Shown here: positions 1-7,520 of the stretch, in pieces
How the letters are laid out: each line of letters begins with the position of its first letter
Position numbering within the stretch: position 1 is the stretch's first letter
Origin: an uncultured Ignavibacteria bacterium
GTDB lineage: Bacteria; Bacteroidota; Ignavibacteria; Ignavibacteriales; Melioribacteraceae
Reading direction: 5' to 3'
Length of the DNA stretch: 16,983 bases
Assembly (NCBI GenBank): GCA_937930275.1
Contig: CALGLM010000230.1
Coordinates: 1 to 16,983, forward strand
Position numbers and translations under genes: made by a program
Notes under the pieces: model-generated
The model's database searches: none
What the model was told of the DNA's origin: nothing
The model's input: the letters and a program-made list of their open reading frames with translations, nothing else

Positions 1-1
1 T

Positions 2-109
2 ATAAAAATTAAGGCAATTATAATTAATAATGTATTGCCTGCTTTACATATAAATAAGTTTACTCCAAATAAATTTAGCTTTCGAGGTCCTCCTTTATAT
101 TTAGTTTAA
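2..109 (+). CDS. 3' end of an unrecognised protein (partial)
   Basis: An open frame runs from the left edge to a TAA at 107-109 and gives 35 residues that end in FSFRGPPLYLV. The start lies outside the window. I do not recognise the family. The tail is basic and hydrophobic, with no membrane span visible in this piece. The neighbouring small gene follows 44 bases later on the same strand, and the strong terminator at 287-314 could serve both. Because the open stretch is short and AT-rich, it could be a chance reading frame. The absence of stops up to the window edge and the sensible composition make a real C-terminus somewhat more likely. Confidence 0.5.
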   Translation: MKIKAIIINNVLPALHINKFTPNKFSFRGPPLYLV

Positions 110-153
110 TTTTATTTTAATTAACTATTATTAAATTAAATTTGAGGTTTTCA

Positions 154-282
154 ATGGCTAACAAACCGGAAGCTAATGAAACTTTTGCACAAAAATTAAT
201 CAGATTGTGGCCTGTTTATTTAATGCAGGGCGTAGTTTGGTTTATAATTATTGCAATTGTTTATTTATTATTTTTTGTATAA
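154..282 (+). CDS. 42-residue single-span membrane protein, function unknown
   Basis: ATG at 154 opens a 42-codon frame ending in TAA at 280-282. The first 19 residues are polar (MANKPEANETFAQKLIRLW). From about residue 20 to the end the protein is a hydrophobic segment rich in Val, Ile, Leu and Phe, as expected for one transmembrane helix with its C-terminus at the far face. A GAGG box at 144-147 lies six bases before the ATG, one of the better ribosome binding sites in this window. An intrinsic terminator begins five bases after the stop. The start signal, membrane-like composition and terminator together argue for a real small gene. No family is recognised. It could be an accessory subunit of a membrane complex encoded upstream, but nothing here tests that. 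Confidence 0.7.
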   Translation: MANKPEANETFAQKLIRLWPVYLMQGVVWFIIIAIVYLLFFV

Positions 283-286
283 AAGT

Positions 287-314
287 AAAAGGGACTGTCT
301 TAACAGTCCCTTTT
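287..314 (+). terminator. Rho-independent terminator after the small membrane-protein gene
   Basis: A perfect inverted repeat, GGGACTGT at 291-298 and ACAGTCCC at 303-310 with loop CTTA, is extended by four A:T pairs (287-290 with 311-314). A run of Ts follows through 315. The stem is strong for such an AT-rich region and lies directly after the TAA at 280-282. It separates the small gene from the operon that starts at 638. Confidence 0.9.
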
Positions 315-320
315 TAATAA

Positions 321-637
321 TATTTAGATCTTCCACTCCCTCTTTCCCACTCCCCAAATTCTTAACTGAGGAGGAATAATATTTTTCAGCTATATTCTAA
401 ATTATAAAAATTGTGGTTAGGTCGTTGCCATACATGGGGTTAAATAAAAGTAAAATATTTGTTTTTAACAAACAAGTTAATAATACTTGCAATGCAACAT
501 ATGATATTAGAATTTACGTTTTTTATAAAGACTATTTTAATTAACATAAAACATTAATAATTTTCGATATAAATATCTATTAAACTTTAAACTGCCCTAA
601 TATTTTCTTAAATTTAAAATTAAAATTTTTTATAGAA
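321..637. other. Gene-free AT-rich leader region, probable operon promoter
   Basis: No convincing gene is seen on either strand. The stretch lies between a strong terminator and the first gene of a six-gene operon, so it most likely carries that operon's promoter and leader. A small inverted repeat, TTGTTT at 459-464 and AAACAA at 470-475 around TTAAC, could be an operator, but A/T-only repeats arise easily here. I could not find a well-spaced promoter of either the sigma-70 or the Bacteroidetes TTTG/TAnnTTTG type. A GAGGAGGA at 368-375 looks like a ribosome binding site but has no start codon at usable distance. Confidence 0.5.
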
Positions 638-1948
638 ATGCAAACATATAATTACGATATTATAGTAGTAGGTGCCGGAATAGCCGGTATTAGCAGTGCC
701 GTAAAAGCCGGTAGATTAGGCACAAAAGTTTTACTGATTGAACATTTTTCATTTCTTGGCGGTATGAGTACTGCCGGAATGGTTTCACCTTTTATGAAAC
801 ACCAAGTTAACGGTGAAACTTTGGTAAAAGGTATTTTTGAAGATATTGAAGACGATATGAGAAGTAATTACGGAATGATTGATAACGGTTTTTTTGCAAA
901 TTCATTTCGTAATGCTTCATTTAATTTAATTACAGACTCTAATGTTACGGTATTATTTAATACTGAAATAATCTCTGTTGAAAAAGAATTAGATACTATA
1001 AAATCCTTAACGTTATTTTCGGTTGGTAAACAAATAACAGTTTATGGGAAGGTATTTATAGATACTTCGGGCGATGCAATTTTATCTTTTTTAGGTAACT
1101 TATCATATGCTAAAGGAGACGAAAGCTCCGGAAGATTGCAAGCTTTAACCTTATTTTTTAGGATGGGAGGAATAAATTTTGTAAAAGCTTTAGATTATGT
1201 AAAAAATAACAAGCATGATTTTTTTAATTGGATGGATTACAATTTTAATCTAACAAAAATTATTTCTGTAGCCGGATACTTTAGTAACGTAAAAAAAGCA
1301 ATAGACGAAAATAGATTGTCAAGTGATGTACAATACATATTTTATACTACACTCCCCTCTTCGGGTGAAGCTTCGTTTAATACCACAAATATATTAGGGT
1401 TGGATGGTTCGGATACATATGAAATAACAAAAGCAGAAATTTTAGGTAGAACACAAGTGAAAGATGTTGTTAAAATACTAAATTCTGAAATTCCGGGATT
1501 TGAAAAAGCATTTTTACTTGAAACGGCCATGCATGTAGGTGTAAGAGAAACAAGAAGAGTTATAGGAGATTATATTATTACCGGCGAAGATATACGCACA
1601 GGCAAAAAATTCTTTGATTCAATTGCGCGTGGTTGTTACGGAATTGATATTCACGGACAGCGAGATGAAAATAGTGTGATGGAAGAATTGCCTGAAGGCG
1701 AGTATTACGAAATTCCCATGCGGGCGTTGGTAGTAAAAGATGCACAAAATCTTTTAGCTGCAGGCAGATGTATTTCGGCAACAAGAGAAGGACATGCAGC
1801 ATTACGAATTATGCCTACTTCAGCTGCTACCGGTGAAGCATGCGGTGCAATTGCGGCTTTATCAATTAAGAACAACTATGACATTAGAAATATAAATTAC
1901 TCTGAATTAGTTGAGTTAATAAAAGGGAACATAACAATTAAAAAGTGA
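638..1948 (+). CDS. FAD-dependent oxidoreductase (FAD_oxidored family)
   Basis: A 436-residue cytoplasmic flavoprotein. Residues 8-36 form a Rossmann FAD-binding element with GAGIAG at 12-17 and the ribose-binding Glu at 35, followed by FLGGMSTAG at 39-47. DTSGDAILSFLG at 142-153 matches the central FAD motif of the family. The C-terminal part has GVRETRRVIGDY (301-312) and a second FAD-contacting block around AAGRCIS and ALRIMPTSAATGEACG (374-403). This resembles proteins classed as FAD_oxidored (PF12831), whose substrates are mostly unknown. It opens a six-gene operon, and the next gene starts four bases after its stop. There is no signal peptide and no strong ribosome binding site; the ATG was chosen because the Rossmann motif begins only a few residues in. 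An oxidation step on a sugar or glycoside is an inference from the neighbours, not shown by motifs. Confidence 0.85.
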   Translation: MQTYNYDIIVVGAGIAGISSAVKAGRLGTKVLLIEHFSFLGGMSTAGMVSPFMKHQVNGETLVKGIFEDIEDDMRSNYGMIDNGFFANSFRNASFNLITDSNVTVLFNTEIISVEKELDTIKSLTLFSVGKQITVYGKVFIDTSGDAILSFLGNLSYAKGDESSGRLQALTLFFRMGGINFVKALDYVKNNKHDFFNWMDYNFNLTKIISVAGYFSNVKKAIDENRLSSDVQYIFYTTLPSSGEASFNTTNILGLDGSDTYEITKAEILGRTQVKDVVKILNSEIPGFEKAFLLETAMHVGVRETRRVIGDYIITGEDIRTGKKFFDSIARGCYGIDIHGQRDENSVMEELPEGEYYEIPMRALVVKDAQNLLAAGRCISATREGHAALRIMPTSAATGEACGAIAALSIKNNYDIRNINYSELVELIKGNITIKK

Positions 1949-1952
1949 TTTT

Positions 1953-3356
1953 ATGAGCATTATTTTTGGAACGGACGGTTGGCGAGGTTTAATAGGAGAA
2001 GATATTAATGAAAATACTACTGCTGTTGTAGCACAAGCTTTTGCAGATTATTTAAAAGGTTCAATAAATTTTCCTGCAATTGTAATAGGATATGACAATA
2101 GAAATTTTTCAGAGTCTTTTGCTCGTACCTTCGCCGAAGTAATATCCGGAAACGGTATAAAGGTTTTTCTCTCTGATAAAATTATCCCCACACCTGTTGT
2201 TACGTATTACGTAAAAAGCATGAATTTAGATGCGGGCGTTATGATTACAGCTTCCCATAACCCACCAAAATATAACGGAATTAAATTTAAATCAAAATAC
2301 GGTGCTCCGTTTTTTACAGAAGAGACTCAAAAAGTCGAACAACTTTTGTATAAATCAACTATAAAAAAAACAACAAATTTAATTGAAGTTTGCGATTTAT
2401 TTGAAAACTACAAATCTGCTGCCTTAAAATTAATTGACATTAATTCTATTAGCAATTCAAACATAAAAATACTTGTTGATAGTATGGGGGGCGCAGGTTG
2501 CCGATACCTCGAACTAATTTTAAAGGATATCTGTAAAATTGATACTATATTTGGAGACCCTTCTCCAAATTTTCACAATAGATTTGCAGAACCAATCGAG
2601 AAGAACTTAGTTCCCCTATCGGAAAAACTTAAATCAACGAATTATGCTTTAGGAACTGCTAATGACGGAGATGCTGACCGAATAGGCGTATTAACTGATT
2701 CGGGTGAGTGGTTAAGTGCACAAGAGACTATTTTATTAATTTCGGACTACTTAATAAACACTAAAAATCTTAATGGAAATATTGTTAAAACTTCATCAGT
2801 AACAGATAAATTAATTTCTAATTTTTCCCATAAACTAAAAGTGTTTGACGTACAGGTAGGATTTAAATATATTGCGGAAAAAATGATTGAAGATAATATA
2901 ACTTTTGGTTGCGAAGAAAGCGGCGGATATGGTTATGGATTTCATATGCCTGAAAGAGACGGTTTATTTTCAACTTTAGTTTTGTTAGAGATGCTTGCAA
3001 AAAATAAAGTAACTAAGCTTTCTGAATACGTAAAGTTAAAGCGTGAAGAATTTGGGATGATTTTTTACGATAGAATAGATTACCATTATGAAAAAGAAAA
3101 CCGGACTGAGATTCTGCCAAATTTAATTAAATCAAATCTTTCGCAAATTGCAAATTTTTCTGTTAAGGAAACAAATTCATTTTACGGAAGTCGTGGAATT
3201 ATAAACGGAATAAAATATAAATTAGAGGGAGAAACTCGTTGGCTACTTTTAAGAGCCTCCGAAACAGAACCATTAGTAAGAATTTATGCTGAAGCCGAAT
3301 CAAATGAAGAAGTAAAGATATTATTAAACAAAGGTATTAACATAATTAACGGATAG
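1953..3356 (+). CDS. Phosphoglucomutase/phosphomannomutase (alpha-D-phosphohexomutase)
   Basis: A 467-residue cytoplasmic enzyme expected to interconvert hexose 1-phosphate and hexose 6-phosphate through a phosphoserine. The family's four active-site elements are present in order: TASHNP with catalytic Ser101, the metal loop DGDADR (238-243) whose three Asp residues bind Mg2+, the sugar-recognition loop EESGGYG (321-327), and the phosphate-binding RASETEPLVR (434-443). The N-terminal FGTDGWRG (5-12) is also typical. Length is normal for the family and no catalytic residue is missing. Glucose, mannose or an N-acetylhexosamine preference cannot be read with confidence; GEESGG-type loops occur in enzymes with glucose/mannose specificity. 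It starts four bases after the FAD gene and ends six bases before the HAD gene. Next to a GH94 phosphorylase, its natural job would be to move the released sugar 1-phosphate into central metabolism, or to supply it. Confidence 0.92.
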   Translation: MSIIFGTDGWRGLIGEDINENTTAVVAQAFADYLKGSINFPAIVIGYDNRNFSESFARTFAEVISGNGIKVFLSDKIIPTPVVTYYVKSMNLDAGVMITASHNPPKYNGIKFKSKYGAPFFTEETQKVEQLLYKSTIKKTTNLIEVCDLFENYKSAALKLIDINSISNSNIKILVDSMGGAGCRYLELILKDICKIDTIFGDPSPNFHNRFAEPIEKNLVPLSEKLKSTNYALGTANDGDADRIGVLTDSGEWLSAQETILLISDYLINTKNLNGNIVKTSSVTDKLISNFSHKLKVFDVQVGFKYIAEKMIEDNITFGCEESGGYGYGFHMPERDGLFSTLVLLEMLAKNKVTKLSEYVKLKREEFGMIFYDRIDYHYEKENRTEILPNLIKSNLSQIANFSVKETNSFYGSRGIINGIKYKLEGETRWLLLRASETEPLVRIYAEAESNEEVKILLNKGINIING

Positions 3357-3362
3357 CGATAA

Positions 3363-4736
3363 ATGAGTAAAAACAGTATTGTTTCATATAACACGGCAAA
3401 AGATTATTTGGGAAGACTAAGTGAAGATTTTGCAATAATTAATAATCCGCAAAACGTTTTCCCCCCTTATGAAGTTGTACCGATTGCACATAAAATTAAT
3501 GCCAAAAGAGACCATATAGCAGCTTTTGTTACTGATATGGACGGCACAACAACAACTACTGAAGAATTATGCTTATATTCACTTGAATACATGGTACGTG
3601 TAATGAGCGGAAAATTTACGGTTGTTGAATGGCACGGACTTGACAAATCAATTGATTACCCAAATATTATAGGAAATAGTACAACCAAACATGTTGAATT
3701 TTTAATTAATAGATACAATAATTATTTTAATAATAGCTTTATTGCCAAAGCTTATATTAAAGCAATAGTTTGGCAGCTTGCATATGGTAAAGACAAGGTT
3801 AGGAAAGAAGAGATTTTAAATAATTTAAAGCTATTCAATTTATTAGATATAATAAATGATTCGGCATTTATTAATCTTAAAAATCAAATCGATAACTCTG
3901 AATTTGATTTTAATCCTGATTTAATATTTTTAATACAAAATTACTCTCCTACTTTTGATAATAAAATTTTCTCTAATTTAGTTAAACTTGGTATAGATAT
4001 TTATTACTATAAATATCACGAAATTCTTGATAGAATAAATAAGGGGGAAAGTAAAAAAATTGCTGAAGAATTGTTTAACGACGAAAATAAAAGTTTAATT
4101 GAACCTATGCCGGGTATTATTACATTTTTGGCTTTAATAAAAGGTAAATTAAAAGGTAATACAAATTATTTTGCAGAAATTTTGGTTGATGATTATAAGC
4201 ATAAAGCCGGTGAACCTTTATTTAAGTTTGAGATTGATTCAATAAAGGAAGATTTACTAAAATTGTCTAATTATTTTGAAAATAACCCGGCTAAAATAGG
4301 GATTGTGACATCTTCAATTTTATACGAAGCTAATATTGTGTTAAATGAGGTTTTTGCAGTAATTAGAGATAAAATAAAAAAATATGACATTCCGGAAGAA
4401 TTAAAAACCAATTTAATTAACTTTTTTGCTAATTACACAAACGTCTATAATACAATAGTAACTGCAAGCGATAGTAATGAAATAAGATTAAAACCACATA
4501 GAGACTTATATAGCATTGCATTATATAATCTGCACGTTCCCAAAGATGATTTTATAAATGTTATAGGAATTGAAGATAGTGAAAGCGGAACTTTTGCTAT
4601 TAGAGCCGCAGGAATAGGATGTTCTGTTGCCGTACCATTCGCACAAACTTCGGCACATAATTTTGATGCCGCATCAATTGTTGCAAAAGGCGGATTGCCC
4701 GAATTAATTTTGAATTATAAATTACTTTTAGTTTAA
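3363..4736 (+). CDS. Enlarged HAD-superfamily hydrolase, beta-phosphoglucomutase-like core
   Basis: The HAD catalytic set is visible. The DMDGT motif has nucleophile Asp58 and acid/base Asp60, the motif-II segment is GIVTSS (313-318), the motif-III Lys is in LKPHRD (Lys377), and motif IV is IGIEDSESG (401-409). The sequence around EPMPG (247-251) and the end of the core, with AAGIGCSVAVP, resembles the beta-phosphoglucomutase/phosphatase branch. The protein is 457 residues, about twice the usual 210-250. It carries about 55 residues before motif I, roughly 190 residues between motif I and the PMPG segment where about 75 is usual, and further inserts at about 260-310 and 320-375. A cytoplasmic sugar-phosphate phosphatase or phosphosugar mutase is likely. 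The usual mutase signatures cannot be matched safely in the expanded cap. It lies inside the operon with gaps of 6 and 9 bases. Confidence 0.8.
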   Translation: MSKNSIVSYNTAKDYLGRLSEDFAIINNPQNVFPPYEVVPIAHKINAKRDHIAAFVTDMDGTTTTTEELCLYSLEYMVRVMSGKFTVVEWHGLDKSIDYPNIIGNSTTKHVEFLINRYNNYFNNSFIAKAYIKAIVWQLAYGKDKVRKEEILNNLKLFNLLDIINDSAFINLKNQIDNSEFDFNPDLIFLIQNYSPTFDNKIFSNLVKLGIDIYYYKYHEILDRINKGESKKIAEELFNDENKSLIEPMPGIITFLALIKGKLKGNTNYFAEILVDDYKHKAGEPLFKFEIDSIKEDLLKLSNYFENNPAKIGIVTSSILYEANIVLNEVFAVIRDKIKKYDIPEELKTNLINFFANYTNVYNTIVTASDSNEIRLKPHRDLYSIALYNLHVPKDDFINVIGIEDSESGTFAIRAAGIGCSVAVPFAQTSAHNFDAASIVAKGGLPELILNYKLLLV

Positions 4737-4745
4737 GAGGATTGA

Positions 4746-7508
4746 ATGGAAAGAGTATTTCATATAATTTCTAATACACACTGGGATAGAGAATGGCGTT
4801 ATCCGTTTCAAAGAAACAGACAAATGCTGGTTGATATGATTGATAAAGTATTGGAAATTTTAGAAACCGAACCTAAATATAAAGCGTTTCACTTGGATAG
4901 TCAAACAATTGTATTAAAAGATTATTTAGAAATTAAGCCCTATAAAGAAGAAATAATAAAAAAATTTATTGCCGAAAAAAGACTATTGGTGGGTCCTTGG
5001 TACATCCTACCCGAAGAATTTCAGGTTGGAGGTGAAAATTTAATCCGTAATTTATTATTAGGACATAAAACTGCTAAAAAATACGGACGTGTATCAAAAA
5101 TAGGTTATTCTCCTTTTTCTTGGGGGCAAATATCTCAACTTCCTCAAATTTATGCCGGTTTTAATATTAATTTAATCATGTTTTATAGAGGTATTAATTC
5201 AATAGATAGTCCTAAAGCTGAATTTTTATGGATAGGAGCAGACGGTACAAAAGCAATTTCTTCAAGATTTTCTACAATGCCAAGATATAATTTTTATTTT
5301 TATATTTATAGACCGGTAGTTCATAATGAATTTTTTAATAATGTAGAACATGATTGGAATAGAGGCACGCATTTCCATTTTGCAGATAACGAGATGCATG
5401 ACGAAGATTATTTTATCCCCTATCCTGCAGATGAGTATTTCCCCGAAAACATTAAAAAGCAAGTCGATTTGATAATAGAAAAACAAGTGGATGATTTTAC
5501 AACTCAAAATGTAATTTGGATGGAAGGACACGATTCAAGCGGACCAAATATAAAAACAGTAAAGATTATTGAAGATATAAAAAAAATTAAACCGGAGTTA
5601 AACGTTATACATAGCACATTAGAAGACTATTCCGAAGCATTATTTTCATCTGTCGATGTCGATAATTTAAAGGTAGTTTTAGGTGAAAGACGAAGTTCGC
5701 AATATGATTTAAGAAGCGGGAATATGTATGGCTACACTACAAGCGCACGTATGTATTTAAAGCAGATGAATTTTGAAGCTGAAAGGAAACTTCAGTTTTA
5801 CGCTGAACCATTTAATGTTTTTTCTGGAATTTTTGGCAGAGATATTAATGATAATTATATTGATATGGCTTGGGAACTAATTATTCAAAATTCTGCTCAC
5901 GATTCAATCGGAGGATGCAGTTTAGATTCCGTTCATAAAGACATGATGTTTAGATATAAAAACGCAATTGAAATTTCAAAAGGAGTTTTTGAAAGGTCAT
6001 TAAAATACCTTATTACGAAATTGAATACGGCTATTTTTTATGAGAACATCATAAATATAGAAAATAAATTGTTAGACGTAAATATTGCCGTTGTTAATCC
6101 TACTAATATCAATAGAAACGAAACAGTAAAATTATGGTTGGATATACCAAAAGTATACGATGTAAAAAACCCTAAATTAATAGATATAGAAGGAAATATT
6201 ATTGATTTTGTTTTTATTAATAAATTAGAAACTAAACCGGTTCTTGAACAAATGATTGATAGACCGATGTATTTGGAAATGAATACTTACGAAGGATATA
6301 TTTACATTAAAGATGTATCCCCTTTTGGTATTAAAACATTAAAACTAATAGAGTCCGATGCTGTTTTTGATAATGCATGTATTGCTAATAATAATATTTT
6401 GGAAAATGAGATATTAAAAATTACTATTAATAAAAACGGAACTTTTAATATTTTTAATAAAATAGAAAATATTAATTTTAATAACTTGGGATATTTTTAT
6501 GACGAAGGCGAAGAAGGACATGCTTGGACAAACGTGCCTATTCCGCCTTATATTAATACGTTAAATTCAAATCCGACAATTAGCATAATCGAAAATAACA
6601 GACTAAGCGGAATAATAAAAATAAATCACAAATTAATCATTCCTCGTAATTACGATCTTAGAAAAAACAATATTTGCAATACGGAATTAAATATAGAATT
6701 AGTTTTACAGCTATTAAAAGGTTCCGATAGGCTTGATATATCGATAAATGTTGATAACAAATCGGAAAGTCATAGATTACGTATAATGTTCCCTTCAAAT
6801 ATTCCTGCAGAATATTCTTTTGGAGAAGGTCAATTTGATGTAGTAAAAAGAAGTTTGGAAAGACCCGACACAACAGACTGGGTCGAGCAGCCAATGTATG
6901 ACTATCCGATGCATCATTTTGTAGATGTAAATGACGGAAATATTGGATTATCCGTTTTTGTGGACGGATTAAAAGAATATGAAGTGCTAAATGATGATGA
7001 AAAAACACTTGCAATTACGTTATTCCGAGCTTTTCGGTATATAATTCAACCAAGTTCGTTGCAAGATTACACCTATGAAAAAGGTTCTCAATGTTTAGGA
7101 TTAAACAAATTTAGATTAGCTATTTTTCCGCATAAAAGTAATTGGGATAAAGCAGATGTTTATAATAAGGCAATTTGTTTTAATAATCCCCTATCATTAG
7201 TTGAATTCGGAGATACGGCAAACGGCATCTACAAACAAATTAGTTTTATGGAAATTGAAAACAAATTAATTCAGTTTAGTGCCTTAAAAAAATGCGAGCA
7301 TGATAGTGAGTCCTTTATATTGCGTGTCTATAACCCTTCTGATAGTACTGTAAATTCAAACATAGTATTTGCCGTAAATCTTTCTAAAGTAGTTCTCGTA
7401 ACTTTGGAAGAAATAGAATTAAGCGAGGTTAGTACTATAAATAATTCTTTTGAAATAGTATTAGAACCTAAAAAAATTAACACATATAAATTAAAGTTTA
7501 TAAAATAA
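4746..7508 (+). CDS. GH38 alpha-mannosidase homologue with the nucleophile position changed to Phe
   Basis: The 920-residue length and overall pattern match glycoside hydrolase family 38. The N-terminal domain has the zinc motif HWDREW (His12, Asp14), a divergent LDSQTIVLKDYLE (50-62), GPWYILPEEF (83-92), NLIRNLLLG (98-106), MEGHDSSGP (259-267) and HDSIGGCSLDSVH (385-397). His385 and Asp386 match a later zinc-site His and its Asp. The family's PDSFGQ-like nucleophile motif reads GYSPFSWGQ at 120-128, so Phe124 (codon TTT at 5115-5117) replaces the Asp that is both nucleophile and metal ligand. The acidic Asp263 remains. After about residue 430 comes the expected all-beta C-terminal region. 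No signal peptide is present, so it should act in the cytoplasm on imported oligosaccharides or heterosides. An AGAGGA box (4736-4741) precedes the ATG. It is either a non-classical or inactive GH38 relative, or a subfamily with different chemistry. Confidence 0.85.
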   Translation: MERVFHIISNTHWDREWRYPFQRNRQMLVDMIDKVLEILETEPKYKAFHLDSQTIVLKDYLEIKPYKEEIIKKFIAEKRLLVGPWYILPEEFQVGGENLIRNLLLGHKTAKKYGRVSKIGYSPFSWGQISQLPQIYAGFNINLIMFYRGINSIDSPKAEFLWIGADGTKAISSRFSTMPRYNFYFYIYRPVVHNEFFNNVEHDWNRGTHFHFADNEMHDEDYFIPYPADEYFPENIKKQVDLIIEKQVDDFTTQNVIWMEGHDSSGPNIKTVKIIEDIKKIKPELNVIHSTLEDYSEALFSSVDVDNLKVVLGERRSSQYDLRSGNMYGYTTSARMYLKQMNFEAERKLQFYAEPFNVFSGIFGRDINDNYIDMAWELIIQNSAHDSIGGCSLDSVHKDMMFRYKNAIEISKGVFERSLKYLITKLNTAIFYENIINIENKLLDVNIAVVNPTNINRNETVKLWLDIPKVYDVKNPKLIDIEGNIIDFVFINKLETKPVLEQMIDRPMYLEMNTYEGYIYIKDVSPFGIKTLKLIESDAVFDNACIANNNILENEILKITINKNGTFNIFNKIENINFNNLGYFYDEGEEGHAWTNVPIPPYINTLNSNPTISIIENNRLSGIIKINHKLIIPRNYDLRKNNICNTELNIELVLQLLKGSDRLDISINVDNKSESHRLRIMFPSNIPAEYSFGEGQFDVVKRSLERPDTTDWVEQPMYDYPMHHFVDVNDGNIGLSVFVDGLKEYEVLNDDEKTLAITLFRAFRYIIQPSSLQDYTYEKGSQCLGLNKFRLAIFPHKSNWDKADVYNKAICFNNPLSLVEFGDTANGIYKQISFMEIENKLIQFSALKKCEHDSESFILRVYNPSDSTVNSNIVFAVNLSKVVLVTLEEIELSEVSTINNSFEIVLEPKKINTYKLKFIK

Positions 7509-7520
7509 AGGGTAATAAAG

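Noticed and set aside
366..376. GAGGAGGA as the ribosome binding site of a missed gene
   Set aside because: No start codon lies at a usable distance downstream and every frame closes quickly.
6658..7014. Reverse-strand open frame of 118 codons inside the GH38 gene
   Set aside because: It has low-complexity, shadow-like composition with many His, Leu and Tyr residues and lies wholly inside a clear coding gene; the other opposite-strand frames inside real genes were rejected for the same reason.
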